Below are positions 1 through 8,121 of a stretch of 46,622 nt of DNA, in pieces. Source of the DNA: Lysinibacillus telephonicus. Lineage in GTDB: Bacteria; Bacillota; Bacilli; Bacillales_A; Planococcaceae. The translations under genes and the position numbers were made by a program. The DNA lies in NCBI RefSeq assembly GCF_003966145.1, contig NZ_RXNR01000032.1:1-46622 (forward strand). The letters run 5' to 3'. The notes under the pieces were generated by a model, which was given only the letters and a program-made list of their open reading frames with translations, did not search any database and had not been told where the DNA came from. Every line of letters begins with the position of its first letter. Positions within the stretch are counted from its first letter, which is position 1.

Positions 1-48
1 TGACTTAATTTTATCAGAAGTGGTCCTTATTTTTTATTTAAAATAATC

Positions 49-91
49 AAAGCCGGTGAAATTTTACTTATCGTAAAATTTCACCGGCTTT
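49..91. terminator. Perfect-stem bidirectional terminator
   Basis: A 19-bp perfect inverted repeat (49-67 against 73-91) with a 5-nt loop carries A-rich and T-rich ends, so it can act as an intrinsic terminator in both directions. It lies 58 bp past the stop of the DUF4179 gene on the minus strand and probably also ends an unseen plus-strand gene to the left. Confidence 0.85.
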
Positions 92-148
92 TTCATCAGA
101 GACGGGTTTTGTCCCAGCCTCATTTCCATTTATGTTTTTAACCCTTAT

Positions 149-1213
149 TTAAGGAAGAGTGACAACAAAGTCTTCAAATACAAAATCCGTATCTTTAAAA
201 GGGGGGAGTTCAGTTATTACTTCTTTGCCTGCAGCATCGATTTCCACACTACTTCCTCCCTGATGGAATTTAAAATACGGAATAACTGTTAATGTCTTAA
301 CATCAGCTGTAACTGAATCAAATAATCGTGTACCCGTCATTTGTTCCTTTCCATTGATTGTTTGAATTTTGCTGCTACCTGAATAAGACAATAGTTCTTT
401 TCCTTTATCATCGATTACTTCAAAATCTAAATATCCATTAGACAAGTAATTTTTTTCTGCATCTGAACTTGCACTAAAAGTAAATTGAAACCCAGTTGGA
501 CCTATTTTTAAATCTGTAACAGCAAGTTCAATTCCTTCAACTTCCTGGGAATGATTAATGGCAACAGATTGAACATTTGCTTTTACATTGACTGGAGTCG
601 AAAAATCCCACTGCTTGCCGTCTTTACTTATAAAAGTAACTCCAAGTGTAAATTCCTCAGGTAAATCATCAATTGAATCTATGTTAATAATGCCAGTTCG
701 ATAGTTTGGTGATATTTCCGTCTCCCGATAAGTACTAGCATTTGAAAATCCTTTTCCATTTATAGTGATGTTAGGTCCAGAGGATAAATAAAATTCCTCA
801 ATCGGATTGTCAGATGTCATTGAAAATCCTATCGTTAAACGTGTCTCGTCATAAAAGACTTCGTCGAGTGTAATAGACATTCCGCCAATACTCTTTGTCG
901 CACCTACTACATTTGTTAAACCTTGCTCATTTACATGCTCTAACCCTGGCTCCCCAGACTCACTAAATACTGTTCCTATAATCGGAATCTTTGAAACAAT
1001 ATTCGCCATAGCAGGAGAAAAAGATGCTGAACTCATTAGCAAACCAAACCCAACAATAGCAGCACTAGCGCAATAAGCAGCTTTCTTTCGGAAAGACCTT
1101 CTTCTTTTCTGCTTATTTGTTTGAACCGTTTTTAATATGATTTCATCCAATTTATCAACTGGAACTTGGATACTATCAATCTCTTCTTTAAACAACCGAA
1201 TTTTGTCTGTCAT
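149..1213 (-). CDS. DUF4179-type membrane protein, probable anti-sigma partner of the adjacent ECF sigma factor
   Basis: The 354-residue protein has a short basic cytoplasmic N-terminus, one membrane segment at about residues 45-67 and a long beta-rich extracytoplasmic part. This is the layout of DUF4179 proteins, which are commonly encoded directly after ECF sigma factors and are thought to hold them at the membrane. The ATG at 1213 is preceded by AAGGGGG; a TTG one codon earlier is also possible. The start lies inside the 3' end of the sigma gene (26-nt overlap), which implies translational coupling. The anti-sigma role is inferred from this pairing; no zinc-binding anti-sigma motif (HxxxCxxC) is visible. 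Confidence 0.75.
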   Translation of the reverse strand: MTDKIRLFKEEIDSIQVPVDKLDEIILKTVQTNKQKRRRSFRKKAAYCASAAIVGFGLLMSSASFSPAMANIVSKIPIIGTVFSESGEPGLEHVNEQGLTNVVGATKSIGGMSITLDEVFYDETRLTIGFSMTSDNPIEEFYLSSGPNITINGKGFSNASTYRETEISPNYRTGIINIDSIDDLPEEFTLGVTFISKDGKQWDFSTPVNVKANVQSVAINHSQEVEGIELAVTDLKIGPTGFQFTFSASSDAEKNYLSNGYLDFEVIDDKGKELLSYSGSSKIQTINGKEQMTGTRLFDSVTADVKTLTVIPYFKFHQGGSSVEIDAAGKEVITELPPFKDTDFVFEDFVVTLP

Positions 1214-1736
1214 CAAAATATACCCCCTTCAACTTTGACCTTAGTACTTCTAATCCGCGCCGAATATTCGTTTTTACCGTACCTTCAGGACAGTTAAGAA
1301 ATGCAGCTATTTGCTTAACTGTATAATCCTCGTAAAAACGCAGCAGCAAGACCGTTTTGTATTTCTCCTCAATTTCATCCATAGCCTGAAGAAGATCAAG
1401 CTGTTCTTCATTTTGTAAATGCTCAGTAGTTCCTATATATTCAAGAGCTTCATTACTTAGTGAAACTAACTTTTGCTTCTTCTTTAATGCTGCTATCGCT
1501 GAATTAATTAAAATTTTCATTACCCAAGTTGAAAAATAATCGTTATTTCTCAGTGTATGAATCGAAGTAAGGGCTTTACAAAGACTTTCTTGAAACACTT
1601 CGAGAGCATCGTCTTCATTTCGCATATACATATATGCCATTCTATACATCTTTTCTTTTTCTTCGTGGATCAATGTTTGAAATGCTTCAAAATCTCCTTT
1701 CTTAGCACGCTTTACTAACTTTAATTTTCTTTCCAA
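1188..1736 (-). CDS. ECF-type RNA polymerase sigma factor (sigma-70 family)
   Basis: The 182-residue protein has region 2 (DFEAF..LI, MYRMAYMYMRNEDDALEVFQE, about residues 15-70) and region 4 (KTVLLLRFYEDYTVKQIA.FLNCPEGTVKTNIRRG, about 130-165) joined without region 3, as in ECF sigma factors of the SigV/SigM/SigW type. The start is the TTG at 1736, seven bases after GGAGGG; a longer upstream reading frame has no ribosome binding site. It overlaps the DUF4179 gene, so the two form one regulatory unit. The inducing signal cannot be read from sequence, and no clear ECF autoregulatory promoter (GAAC/CGT) was found upstream. Confidence 0.9.
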   Translation of the reverse strand: MERKLKLVKRAKKGDFEAFQTLIHEEKEKMYRMAYMYMRNEDDALEVFQESLCKALTSIHTLRNNDYFSTWVMKILINSAIAALKKKQKLVSLSNEALEYIGTTEHLQNEEQLDLLQAMDEIEEKYKTVLLLRFYEDYTVKQIAAFLNCPEGTVKTNIRRGLEVLRSKLKGVYFDDRQNSVV

Positions 1737-1800
1737 TCCACACCCTCCTTTCTTCTTACTTATTAGAGAAATTGGTGCATCAAAATGATTCAAATTTAAT

Positions 1801-1835
1801 AAAAAAAACGGCATCCATTATTGGAAGCCGTTTTT
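1801..1835. terminator. Intrinsic terminator
   Basis: The stem AAAAACGGC/GCCGTTTTT with an inner TCCA/TGGA pairing ends in a T-run on each strand. It lies just past the stop of the 1845-2285 gene and separates it from the sigma operon. Confidence 0.8.
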
Positions 1836-1844
1836 TAAAAAGAC

Positions 1845-2285
1845 TTAATTTTGTGATCGCCTTTTCACTTTTATAAGAAACAATAAACATATTATTATAA
1901 CGATTAAAATAATGATAGGTACAACGTTGGTAAATAAATTCCTCCAATGAAAAGGCGCTTTTTGGATATATACTGCCTTTTGCCACACACCGTCTTCTAC
2001 TTCAACAGCAATTACAGAAGAAGTTGGTATGTCATTAATTTTAAAATACTTTGTACCTTTTGGATAACTATTTGAAGCATTTCCATAGTAATCTCCGGAC
2101 ATATCATTCGGTCTTGTTTCTACTTCCCCAATACTCTCGCCTATTTCACTTTCTAGGAGTTTTTCTTCGGTAACTTTATAAACTTTCCCATCCCATACAA
2201 CAAATGCATATGCCCAGCTGAGAGCCTGAACAGACGATGAATACATAAATATAAATAGTAAGAAAAACAATACTACTTTTTTCAA
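1845..2285 (-). CDS. Small exported or membrane-anchored protein of unknown function
   Basis: The 146-residue product begins with a hydrophobic signal-like segment (residues 4-20, ending SSVQA), continues with a roughly 85-residue extracytoplasmic domain rich in Y, G and acidic residues, and ends with a strong membrane helix (IIILIVIIICLLFLIKV) and a basic cytoplasmic tail. The start is taken as the TTG at 2285, eight bases after AAAGGGGAG; an upstream ATG (2312) lacks a good binding site. The family is not recognised. Its position next to the sigma/anti-sigma pair may be chance, because a terminator separates them. Confidence 0.65.
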   Translation of the reverse strand: MKKVVLFFLLFIFMYSSSVQALSWAYAFVVWDGKVYKVTEEKLLESEIGESIGEVETRPNDMSGDYYGNASNSYPKGTKYFKINDIPTSSVIAVEVEDGVWQKAVYIQKAPFHWRNLFTNVVPIIILIVIIICLLFLIKVKRRSQN

Positions 2286-2382
2286 AGTTACCAACTCCCC
2301 TTTATGAGCCAATCCAAATTAATTGCTTCATATATATCATTCTACAAAAAGAGCATTTTTCCTTGATTAGAATAAAAACAAT

Positions 2383-2727
2383 CTATAAATGAAGATTAAA
2401 CTTTACAAATATTAGTTTTTGAATAGCTAAAAGGAATCCCCAAGAGGCAACTCCTGCTAAAAATGCAATAAGGAAGGAAAAGGAGTTTTTCAACATCACA
2501 TATATGACAAGCAACATTATAATCGTTGCCGGCAACCCGATAATAACTCCCATTGTAAAAGTTTGAATTTGCTTTATTGTTTCACCTTGTATAGTTAGCC
2601 AAAATATACTGAGAAGGCTGATTAGCGGCAGTGCTGCGATAATACCGCCATAAAGAGGGAATTTTTTAGCAAACTCAGTTACAAGTGCAATGATGACAGC
2701 TGACGTAAAAAGTTTAATCCATACCAT
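2383..2727 (-). CDS. DUF3147-family small integral membrane protein
   Basis: The 114-residue, almost wholly hydrophobic protein has four predicted membrane helices. The FPLYGGIIAALPLISLLSIFWL segment near the N-terminus is typical of the DUF3147 family. Its ATG overlaps the last base of the MarR regulator stop (TAATG), so the two are translationally coupled. The family has no established activity, but pairing with a MarR repressor suggests induction by a small molecule or membrane stress. Confidence 0.8.
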   Translation of the reverse strand: MVWIKLFTSAVIIALVTEFAKKFPLYGGIIAALPLISLLSIFWLTIQGETIKQIQTFTMGVIIGLPATIIMLLVIYVMLKNSFSFLIAFLAGVASWGFLLAIQKLIFVKFNLHL

Positions 2728-3119
2728 TATTTCGCTGCCTCGCTCAACAACCGAAATGCTTGTAAAATTAACTGTTGATCCTCTTCACTTAGCTTATTCA
2801 ATGTTGCTTGTAATTTTTGCTCATCTAATTCAGTGTTTTGCTTAACGATTTGTAACCCTTCCTCAGTTAACTGCAAGTAAACTTTTCGTTGATCCTCTTC
2901 TGAGCGCTGTTTTATAATCCAGCCATGATTCACGAGCTTTTTTACATGTTCTGATGCCGTGTTATGCGAAATCCCCAATGCTTCTGATAAAAAACGAACG
3001 GTTACGGAATGTTCTTTTTGAACTATTTGCAAAATCCGTACGCTTTGGTGGGAAATCATCTGTTCATGCTTTGGATGAAGATGATAATAAATATCCGTAA
3101 AATAAGTGTTAAGTTCCAT
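2727..3119 (-). CDS. MarR-family transcriptional regulator
   Basis: The 130-residue protein has a winged helix-turn-helix (ILQIVQKEHSVTVRFLSEALGISHNTASEHVKKLVNHGWI, about residues 28-70) followed by the RRS.DQRKVYLQLTEEG-type wing of MarR proteins and a C-terminal dimerisation helix. The ATG at 3119 follows GAGAGG by about seven bases; an upstream extension of the frame runs through the promoter and is not used. A palindrome sits on its own promoter (see 3151-3175), so it probably represses itself and the coupled DUF3147 gene. The ligand is unknown. Confidence 0.88.
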   Translation of the reverse strand: MELNTYFTDIYYHLHPKHEQMISHQSVRILQIVQKEHSVTVRFLSEALGISHNTASEHVKKLVNHGWIIKQRSEEDQRKVYLQLTEEGLQIVKQNTELDEQKLQATLNKLSEEDQQLILQAFRLLSEAAK

Positions 3120-3150
3120 ATAGCACCTCTCAATTACATCGTTACAACAG

Positions 3151-3175
3151 ATTATATCGTATAATGCGATATAAT
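3151..3175 (-). promoter_or_regulatory. Palindromic operator over the marR promoter
   Basis: ATTATATCG and CGATATAAT form perfect 9-bp arms around a 7-bp spacer. On the minus strand the promoter-distal arm supplies a consensus -10 TATAAT (3151-3156), with TTCAAT as a weak -35 at 3174-3179. A dimer bound here would block RNA polymerase, which is the usual arrangement for MarR autorepression. Confidence 0.7.
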
Positions 3176-3203
3176 TGAAGCTTTTATTAATCTTAAGTAC
3201 TAT

Positions 3204-3246
3204 AAAAGCCGAATTTCTCCGTATTAGAACGAGAAATTCGGCTTTT
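3204..3246. terminator. Terminator of the SLH protein gene
   Basis: A 16-bp stem (AAAAGCCGAATTTCTC paired with its complement at 3231-3246) is followed by T-runs on both strands. It lies about 27 bp past the stop of the large surface-protein gene and isolates it from the marR promoter. Confidence 0.85.
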
Positions 3247-3272
3247 TCAATCTCTAGCTTCACTTGAAAGAA

Positions 3273-6200
3273 TTATTTAATATAAACTTTAATAGTTTGA
3301 GTTTTATCGTCAATTGTTAATGTAAGATTGAATGAATCACCTATAGTAAGTCCATCTTCACCTAACTTAATTGTCATACTAGTAGTACCATTTGAAGAAA
3401 CGATATTTTTATCATTATCTGAAATAATATCAGTAATAATCGGTTTAATATAGTCCGAAGTTCCGTCATAGAATTCTACTTTGCCAGTAGAATTATTAAT
3501 TGAAATAGGTTTATTATTATACTGATCCTTTATTTCAATTGTTCCTTCTTCAACAAGCTCTTCAATGATTTCGCTAGCTGTTAATATTAGATCTTCAGAA
3601 ACATCATTATATTCAATTTCTATCTCTTCTAAAGTTTTTTTAGTTAGTCCACTAGTATCATTAACCTTGAAACTATTTGCGATTGCATCTTCACGAGCAA
3701 GAGTTAAAGTATATCTAATCGTCTCTCCTGTGTCGTTGATTGTAACAACAATATCAGCTTTATATTGATCCGTTTCATTATCTAATATGTCATCAGCTTC
3801 AATTGTTGCAGTATCTGCAGTTACTTTTTTGCCATCGGTACTTAAATATTCGCTTTCAGCATGTATATTATATTTACTGTTTGGAATATCAACTTCACGA
3901 TCTCCGATGAGGCCAACTACTTTGATTCCTGCATCATCGACTTTGACAAATTCATCTCCACCGTATAGAAGTTTATCACTCTTTACTTTAAATGAATCGA
4001 AATCTTCCATTTCAATTGAACGGAAGGTAACATCAAATTTATCTTCAATTACATTCCCTTCAACATCACGAGCTACTAACTTAAATTGGATTGTAGCACT
4101 ACCTTCTTCATGAGACTTTACCACGAATTTATGTGATGTATTCGTAACAGTGAAAATGTCTTTATTAGATGAAGTTGCACTTATTTCATAGTATTGGTAG
4201 CCGTTCACACCACCAGGCTTTTCAGCAGTACCTACTGATTTTTTATTAAAAACGCGACCATATTGATCTTCCAGAACTAACTCTTCATCTCTTGAATCAC
4301 CTAATAAAACATAATTATGAACTAAACTTTTCACACTTGTGATTCTTGCTGGATGTGCATTAGGTTCCACTAGTAATGTTAATGTATTTTCAATCCCTGA
4401 TTGATCTACTTCGATATCAATATCGTAATCTTCTGCTTCATCGGTGAAATTATCAGCAGTTTCAAATTTTAAATATACTTTTTCTTTTTCTTTTACAAAA
4501 GTAAACACACTTGAAGCCTTGCCTGATAATTTGGTTAGACCGCTATCCCAATCGATGATAATTTTTTCATCCTTTAAATCTTCATTCAACGCTTTTATAT
4601 CTGTAATTAACTCACCATTTTGATCAGTTGCAGTAACAGGTAATTTTACAGTTTCATCACCAGCAATCACTTCACCTGGTGAACTTAGTTTAATCTCATA
4701 TACTTCAGAACTGTGTTCAACCGTGTAGGTTTTACTTGTGATCTCACCTGTAGCCTTCGCACGGAATTCTACAATATTTTCTCCGCCAACTAAATCTTCT
4801 GGGTCATCAATTACTAATTTCAATGCAAAATAGTATTCTCCATCAACATTCATAACTTCGATTTTATCTTCGTCTTCTAAATCGAAAATATCCTTATTTG
4901 ATACACTTGCACGAATTCCTCTTTGTACTTCATCTAAAATTGTTGTATCGCTTGTTGAAGATGAAGATTTAACATCATCTGCAAATTCAGCATCAATATC
5001 GACTCCATACTGATCTTTAACATTGAAAAGTAAGTAAAATTCTTCTACTGCATTTTGACCAGCAGCGTCTTTAAGGTTTTTAGTAGTTAATTCTTTATTG
5101 CCTGAATTATAAATACTTAATAATTCTACTGAACCCGGCTCACTTATGTCTGATAATTGTACATCTTGATTTACATCAATCTCAAAGTCACCATTTTTAT
5201 ATGTAAATTCTACTGAACCAGTTTTATCATCATCTTCGTCTTTTTCAACCCATACAATGAATTTTCCATTTTCAACAGTGATATCATCTTTGTTAACATC
5301 GATACCACGAACTCGTTCATCCACAAAACGGTTAGCATTAATATTTTTTGTTATATCTTCACCGTATTGGTTTAAGGCTTCAAAAGCGATTACTGCTTGG
5401 TTATAATCACCTTTTGTTTTACCAGTAAACACTAATTTATTTGATAAAAAATGAATATCTGATACCTCTTCACGAGATGTTGTTACTGAAGCAGTTAAAT
5501 CTTTTTTTGCAACACCACTTACTGTTAAGCTATAAGTTCCGTCAGAGAATTTATGGTCAACTGTTATAACTGCTTTCGTTTTTTCTTCGTTCCACTCAAC
5601 TTTGCCTACTGTAATCGCCGTAGTACCACGAGTTACTGTAAATTTAGCAGTGTCTGCGGATGTTACTGCACCGTCAAATTCAACTGTTAATTGACTTACA
5701 GCAGTTGCCGCTAATGATTTAATTGTAACTTCAGCAGCTGGTTTAGCAGAAGCATTTAATGTACGATTTAAAAATGATGCAAATTGTGCACGAGTCACCG
5801 TTTTTTTCGGTTGAAAGTTGTCTACGTTAGAAATGCCAATGTTACGCAAAGCTTGAATTACTCCACGAGCTTCTTCCTTGGCTGCTGCCAAGTCAGCAAC
5901 AGTTAAGCTTTCCGAACCTGCTGCTAATTCCACTAAAGATTTGCCATAAACCACTTTGTAGGCACGGTCAAAAGTAAGAGCCATGTTTTCACGAGTAATG
6001 CTGTCTGCAGCGTTTAAGTTGCCGTCAGTGCCGATGAATATACCGTTATCTTTAACTAGTGCAGCATATTTCACCAATTCTTGGTCAACTGCATCTACAG
6101 CAACATCATCGAAACGTTGAACTGTATTATAATCAGCTGGGAATTCGAAACCTTGAGATTCGACCCATTTACCAAGCATTTTAACAACCTGACCACGAGT

Positions 6201-6413
6201 TAATTCCGCGTTTGGTTTAAAAGTTCCGTCCTCGTACCCATTGATAATGCCAGCTTCAACTAATGCGCTAATATTCTCGGCATGCGAGTTTGCTGCATCA
6301 ACATCTGGAAATGTTGATGCAGCCGAAACAGCTGGTACAATCGCAGACGCTACTAAAGAAGCTGTTGCCGCAGTTGATAGGAATTTTTTGTATTTTTTTG
6401 GTTGGTTAGTCAT
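3273..6413 (-). CDS. Large SLH-domain surface (S-layer-like) protein
   Basis: The 1046-residue secreted protein has a signal peptide cleaved after about residue 31 (AVSA|AST). Three S-layer-homology domains follow at about 35-86, 101-154 and 170-219, with diagnostic FPDV, GYEDGTFKPNAELTRGQ and TVTRAQFASFLNR motifs; these anchor such proteins to pyruvylated secondary cell-wall polymer. The remaining 820 residues are acidic, Thr/Ser/Val-rich and repeat Ig-like or invasin-like beta patterns (for example DQNGELI, DQYG), as in Lysinibacillus S-layer proteins. No enzyme motif was seen. The ATG at 6413 follows AGGAGGA; an upstream extension is not supported. The gene is monocistronic, with a strong promoter carrying a Fur-box-like operator, so it may be an iron-regulated surface protein rather than the main S-layer. 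Confidence 0.88.
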   Translation of the reverse strand: MTNQPKKYKKFLSTAATASLVASAIVPAVSAASTFPDVDAANSHAENISALVEAGIINGYEDGTFKPNAELTRGQVVKMLGKWVESQGFEFPADYNTVQRFDDVAVDAVDQELVKYAALVKDNGIFIGTDGNLNAADSITRENMALTFDRAYKVVYGKSLVELAAGSESLTVADLAAAKEEARGVIQALRNIGISNVDNFQPKKTVTRAQFASFLNRTLNASAKPAAEVTIKSLAATAVSQLTVEFDGAVTSADTAKFTVTRGTTAITVGKVEWNEEKTKAVITVDHKFSDGTYSLTVSGVAKKDLTASVTTSREEVSDIHFLSNKLVFTGKTKGDYNQAVIAFEALNQYGEDITKNINANRFVDERVRGIDVNKDDITVENGKFIVWVEKDEDDDKTGSVEFTYKNGDFEIDVNQDVQLSDISEPGSVELLSIYNSGNKELTTKNLKDAAGQNAVEEFYLLFNVKDQYGVDIDAEFADDVKSSSSTSDTTILDEVQRGIRASVSNKDIFDLEDEDKIEVMNVDGEYYFALKLVIDDPEDLVGGENIVEFRAKATGEITSKTYTVEHSSEVYEIKLSSPGEVIAGDETVKLPVTATDQNGELITDIKALNEDLKDEKIIIDWDSGLTKLSGKASSVFTFVKEKEKVYLKFETADNFTDEAEDYDIDIEVDQSGIENTLTLLVEPNAHPARITSVKSLVHNYVLLGDSRDEELVLEDQYGRVFNKKSVGTAEKPGGVNGYQYYEISATSSNKDIFTVTNTSHKFVVKSHEEGSATIQFKLVARDVEGNVIEDKFDVTFRSIEMEDFDSFKVKSDKLLYGGDEFVKVDDAGIKVVGLIGDREVDIPNSKYNIHAESEYLSTDGKKVTADTATIEADDILDNETDQYKADIVVTINDTGETIRYTLTLAREDAIANSFKVNDTSGLTKKTLEEIEIEYNDVSEDLILTASEIIEELVEEGTIEIKDQYNNKPISINNSTGKVEFYDGTSDYIKPIITDIISDNDKNIVSSNGTTSMTIKLGEDGLTIGDSFNLTLTIDDKTQTIKVYIK

Positions 6414-6506
6414 TAGAGAAATTCCTCCTGTATTTACTAGATTTAATAATGTTATCGATTCGTATTTAATTACCACTTATTCTATGTATGACTTCTCAGT
6501 TGATAT

Positions 6507-6530
6507 TGATAATCATTATCATTAAGAATG
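6507..6530. promoter_or_regulatory. Fur-box operator at the start of the SLH gene transcript
   Basis: TGATAATCATTATCA (6507-6521) is an exact 7-1-7 inverted repeat matching the Bacillus Fur consensus. An overlapping second repeat (AATCATT...AATGATT) extends it to 6530. It covers the predicted transcription start immediately downstream of the -10 box, where a bound iron repressor would block initiation. A related 7-1-7 regulator (PerR or Zur) cannot be fully excluded, but the sequence fits Fur best. Confidence 0.8.
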
Positions 6531-6558
6531 ATTATAGCATTCCTTTTGTTTTCGTCAA
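6531..6558 (-). promoter_or_regulatory. Strong sigma-A promoter of the SLH gene
   Basis: Reading the minus strand, TTGACG (6553-6558) and TATAAT (6531-6536) are separated by 16 bp, and TGC precedes the -10 as an extended element. The transcript would start near 6525 inside the Fur box, leaving a leader of about 110 nt before the ATG at 6413. Confidence 0.75.
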
Positions 6559-6775
6559 TACTTTCCAAATTTTTATTTTCTAAAAAATTGTTTTAAAGAA
6601 TGCTAGAAATCAAGCTAAACTGTACATATAAGAGTAATTCGAATTTCTCATTCTATTATGTCCCGATAAGGGGGGAATTCAAATAACAAATCGAAATTTT
6701 TAACCAATTATTTACAATCTGTTTAATTATATAAGGTTGAATCTATTTTTACATGATGCTTTATCACTACACTTG

Positions 6776-7255
6776 TTATAGTACTTTATTTCGAACTAAT
6801 AGTTTTAATACTGCATAGCCAAGGACAGCCCCTACAAATGAACTTGCAATAAAGGCTGGAAGTAAGCCAAATAATGTTGTATCCTGCCCTAACAATAATA
6901 CTCCAATCGGATAAGTAGCCATCGCTCCTAAAATACCCGTCCCTATAACTTCCCCTGTTGCTGTCAGCTCTAAATTTTTTGTTTTCGTATATAGTACGCC
7001 AGCTAACAAAGCACCAATCATGCTGCCTGGATAAGCAAATAAACTCCCAGTCCCTAATAGATTTCGCAATGTTGATGTTAAAAAGGCTTGTATTACAGCA
7101 TATGCAGGTCCTAGCAATACAGCTGAAATAACATTAGCTAAATGTTGAATTGGGAATGCTTTAGCAAATCCAAGTGGAATATAAATTGTTGTGCTAGCTG
7201 CTGTTGTTATTGCCGAAATAATTGCTGTGTAGGTAATCCTTTTCGTTTTATTCAT
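6776..7255 (-). CDS. thiW: ThiW, substrate-binding (S) component of a thiamine-precursor ECF transporter
   Basis: The 159-residue protein has five to six membrane helices. It matches ThiW in its start (TAIISAITTAASTTIYIPLG), the FPIQHLANVISAVLLGP segment and the LLGTGSLFAYPGSMIGALLAG motif. ThiW binds a thiamine precursor, proposed to be the thiazole moiety, and works with the shared EcfA/EcfA'/EcfT energising module, which is not in this window. The ATG at 7255 follows AGAGGG. A TPP riboswitch with an intrinsic terminator precedes it, which independently supports the thiamine role. No other thiamine gene is adjacent. Confidence 0.92.
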   Translation of the reverse strand: MNKTKRITYTAIISAITTAASTTIYIPLGFAKAFPIQHLANVISAVLLGPAYAVIQAFLTSTLRNLLGTGSLFAYPGSMIGALLAGVLYTKTKNLELTATGEVIGTGILGAMATYPIGVLLLGQDTTLFGLLPAFIASSFVGAVLGYAVLKLLVRNKVL

Positions 7256-7321
7256 CCATCTTTCCCTCTTTCTTTTGTTAAGCTAAACCACTATCCTGAT
7301 TAGGATCACAATTCTTTCAAC

Positions 7322-7349
7322 AAAAAAACTATTTACAGAACGTAAATAG
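7322..7349 (-). terminator. Riboswitch-controlled terminator upstream of thiW
   Basis: On the minus strand CTATTTAC, a 5-nt loop and GTAAATAG are followed by seven T residues. The hairpin lies directly after the TPP aptamer and about 70 nt before the thiW start, as expected for the terminator used when TPP is bound. Confidence 0.85.
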
Positions 7350-7365
7350 GGAAAATGGCAAAAAA

Positions 7366-7446
7366 CGTGTACACTTCCCTACGTTAGTCCTAACTAAATC
7401 AGGTTCAAAGGGTACTTCTCAGCCTGTTGGCGCCCCTAGTGTTTAG
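7366..7446 (-). promoter_or_regulatory. TPP (thi-box) riboswitch aptamer
   Basis: The minus strand contains the conserved thi-box order: AGGGGCGCC, then CTGAGA, then ACCCTTTGAACCTGA, then TAACGTAGGGAAGTG. These are the core elements that bind thiamine pyrophosphate. A TATAAT-like -10 (7454-7459) lies just upstream. Together with the terminator at 7322-7349 it forms a transcriptional OFF switch for thiW. Confidence 0.95.
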
Positions 7447-7542
7447 CTATTTAATTATATTTATCTTAACAATTCCCAGGAATTTTACAACATTATCTAA
7501 AATAACTTTGGTTTTTCCCTAATGTTGTTGGGGTTAATATAC

Positions 7543-8010
7543 TTTGTTATTTTTACGCGGTTTCACATACTTTTTACGCGGTTTTTTGTTGTTTTTACGC
7601 GGTTTCACATACTTTTTACGCGGTTTTTTGTTGTTTTTACGCGCTTTCGAGCGATATTTACGCGCTTTTACTGCTTTTTTACGTGCTTTGTTATTTTTAC
7701 GCGGTTTCACATACTTTTTACGCGGTTTTTTGTTGTTTTTACGCGGTTTCACATATATTTTACGCGGTTTTTTGTTGTTTTTACGCGCTTTCAAGCGATA
7801 TTTAAGCGCTTTTACTGCTTTTTTACGTGCTTTGTTATTTTTACGCGGTTTCACATATTTTTTACGCGGTTTTTTGTTGTTTTTACGCGCTTTCGGACGA
7901 TATTTACGCGCTTTTACTGCCTTTTTTACGTGCTTTGTTATTTTTACGCGGTTTCACATATTTTTTACGCGGTTTTTTGTTGTTTTTACGCGGTTTTTTC
8001 ACGTTCTTCG
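7543..8010. repeat. Array 1: 21-bp-periodic T-tract/TTTACGCG tandem repeats with higher-order structure
   Basis: About 22 consecutive units end in TTTACGCG(G/C), or the variants ACGTGC and AAGCGC. Five unit types occur: E (18 bp, 7543-7560), A (tttcacatactttttacgcgg), B (T6GTTG T5ACGCG), C (TTTC-GAGCGA type) and D (TTTTACTGC type), each 21 bp except E. Their order is EABABCD (144 bp, 7543-7686), EABABCD (7687-7830), EABCD (103 bp, 7831-7933), then EAB and a degenerate tail. One D copy (7912-7933) is 22 bp. T-tracts recur every 10-11 bp, so the DNA should be intrinsically curved. It lies upstream of both the thiW promoter and the 8122 gene. Several frames are open on both strands, but this follows from unit lengths divisible by three and a lack of stop triplets; I do not call a protein. 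Confidence 0.9.
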
Positions 8011-8121
8011 GACGATATTTAAGCGTATTTACTACAATTACATTTTCAATTTTTATGTAGTTTTGTAAATATTTAAATGTTAGAATCATTAACATATTTC
8101 AAAATGAAAGAGGTAAAAATT

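Noticed and set aside
7522-8095. Several overlapping open frames in array 1, including a Lys/Arg-rich frame (KPRKNNK repeats) on the minus strand
   Set aside because: The frames result from unit lengths divisible by three without stop triplets. They lack start signals, are broken by a 22-bp unit, and the minus-strand frame is closed in array 2.
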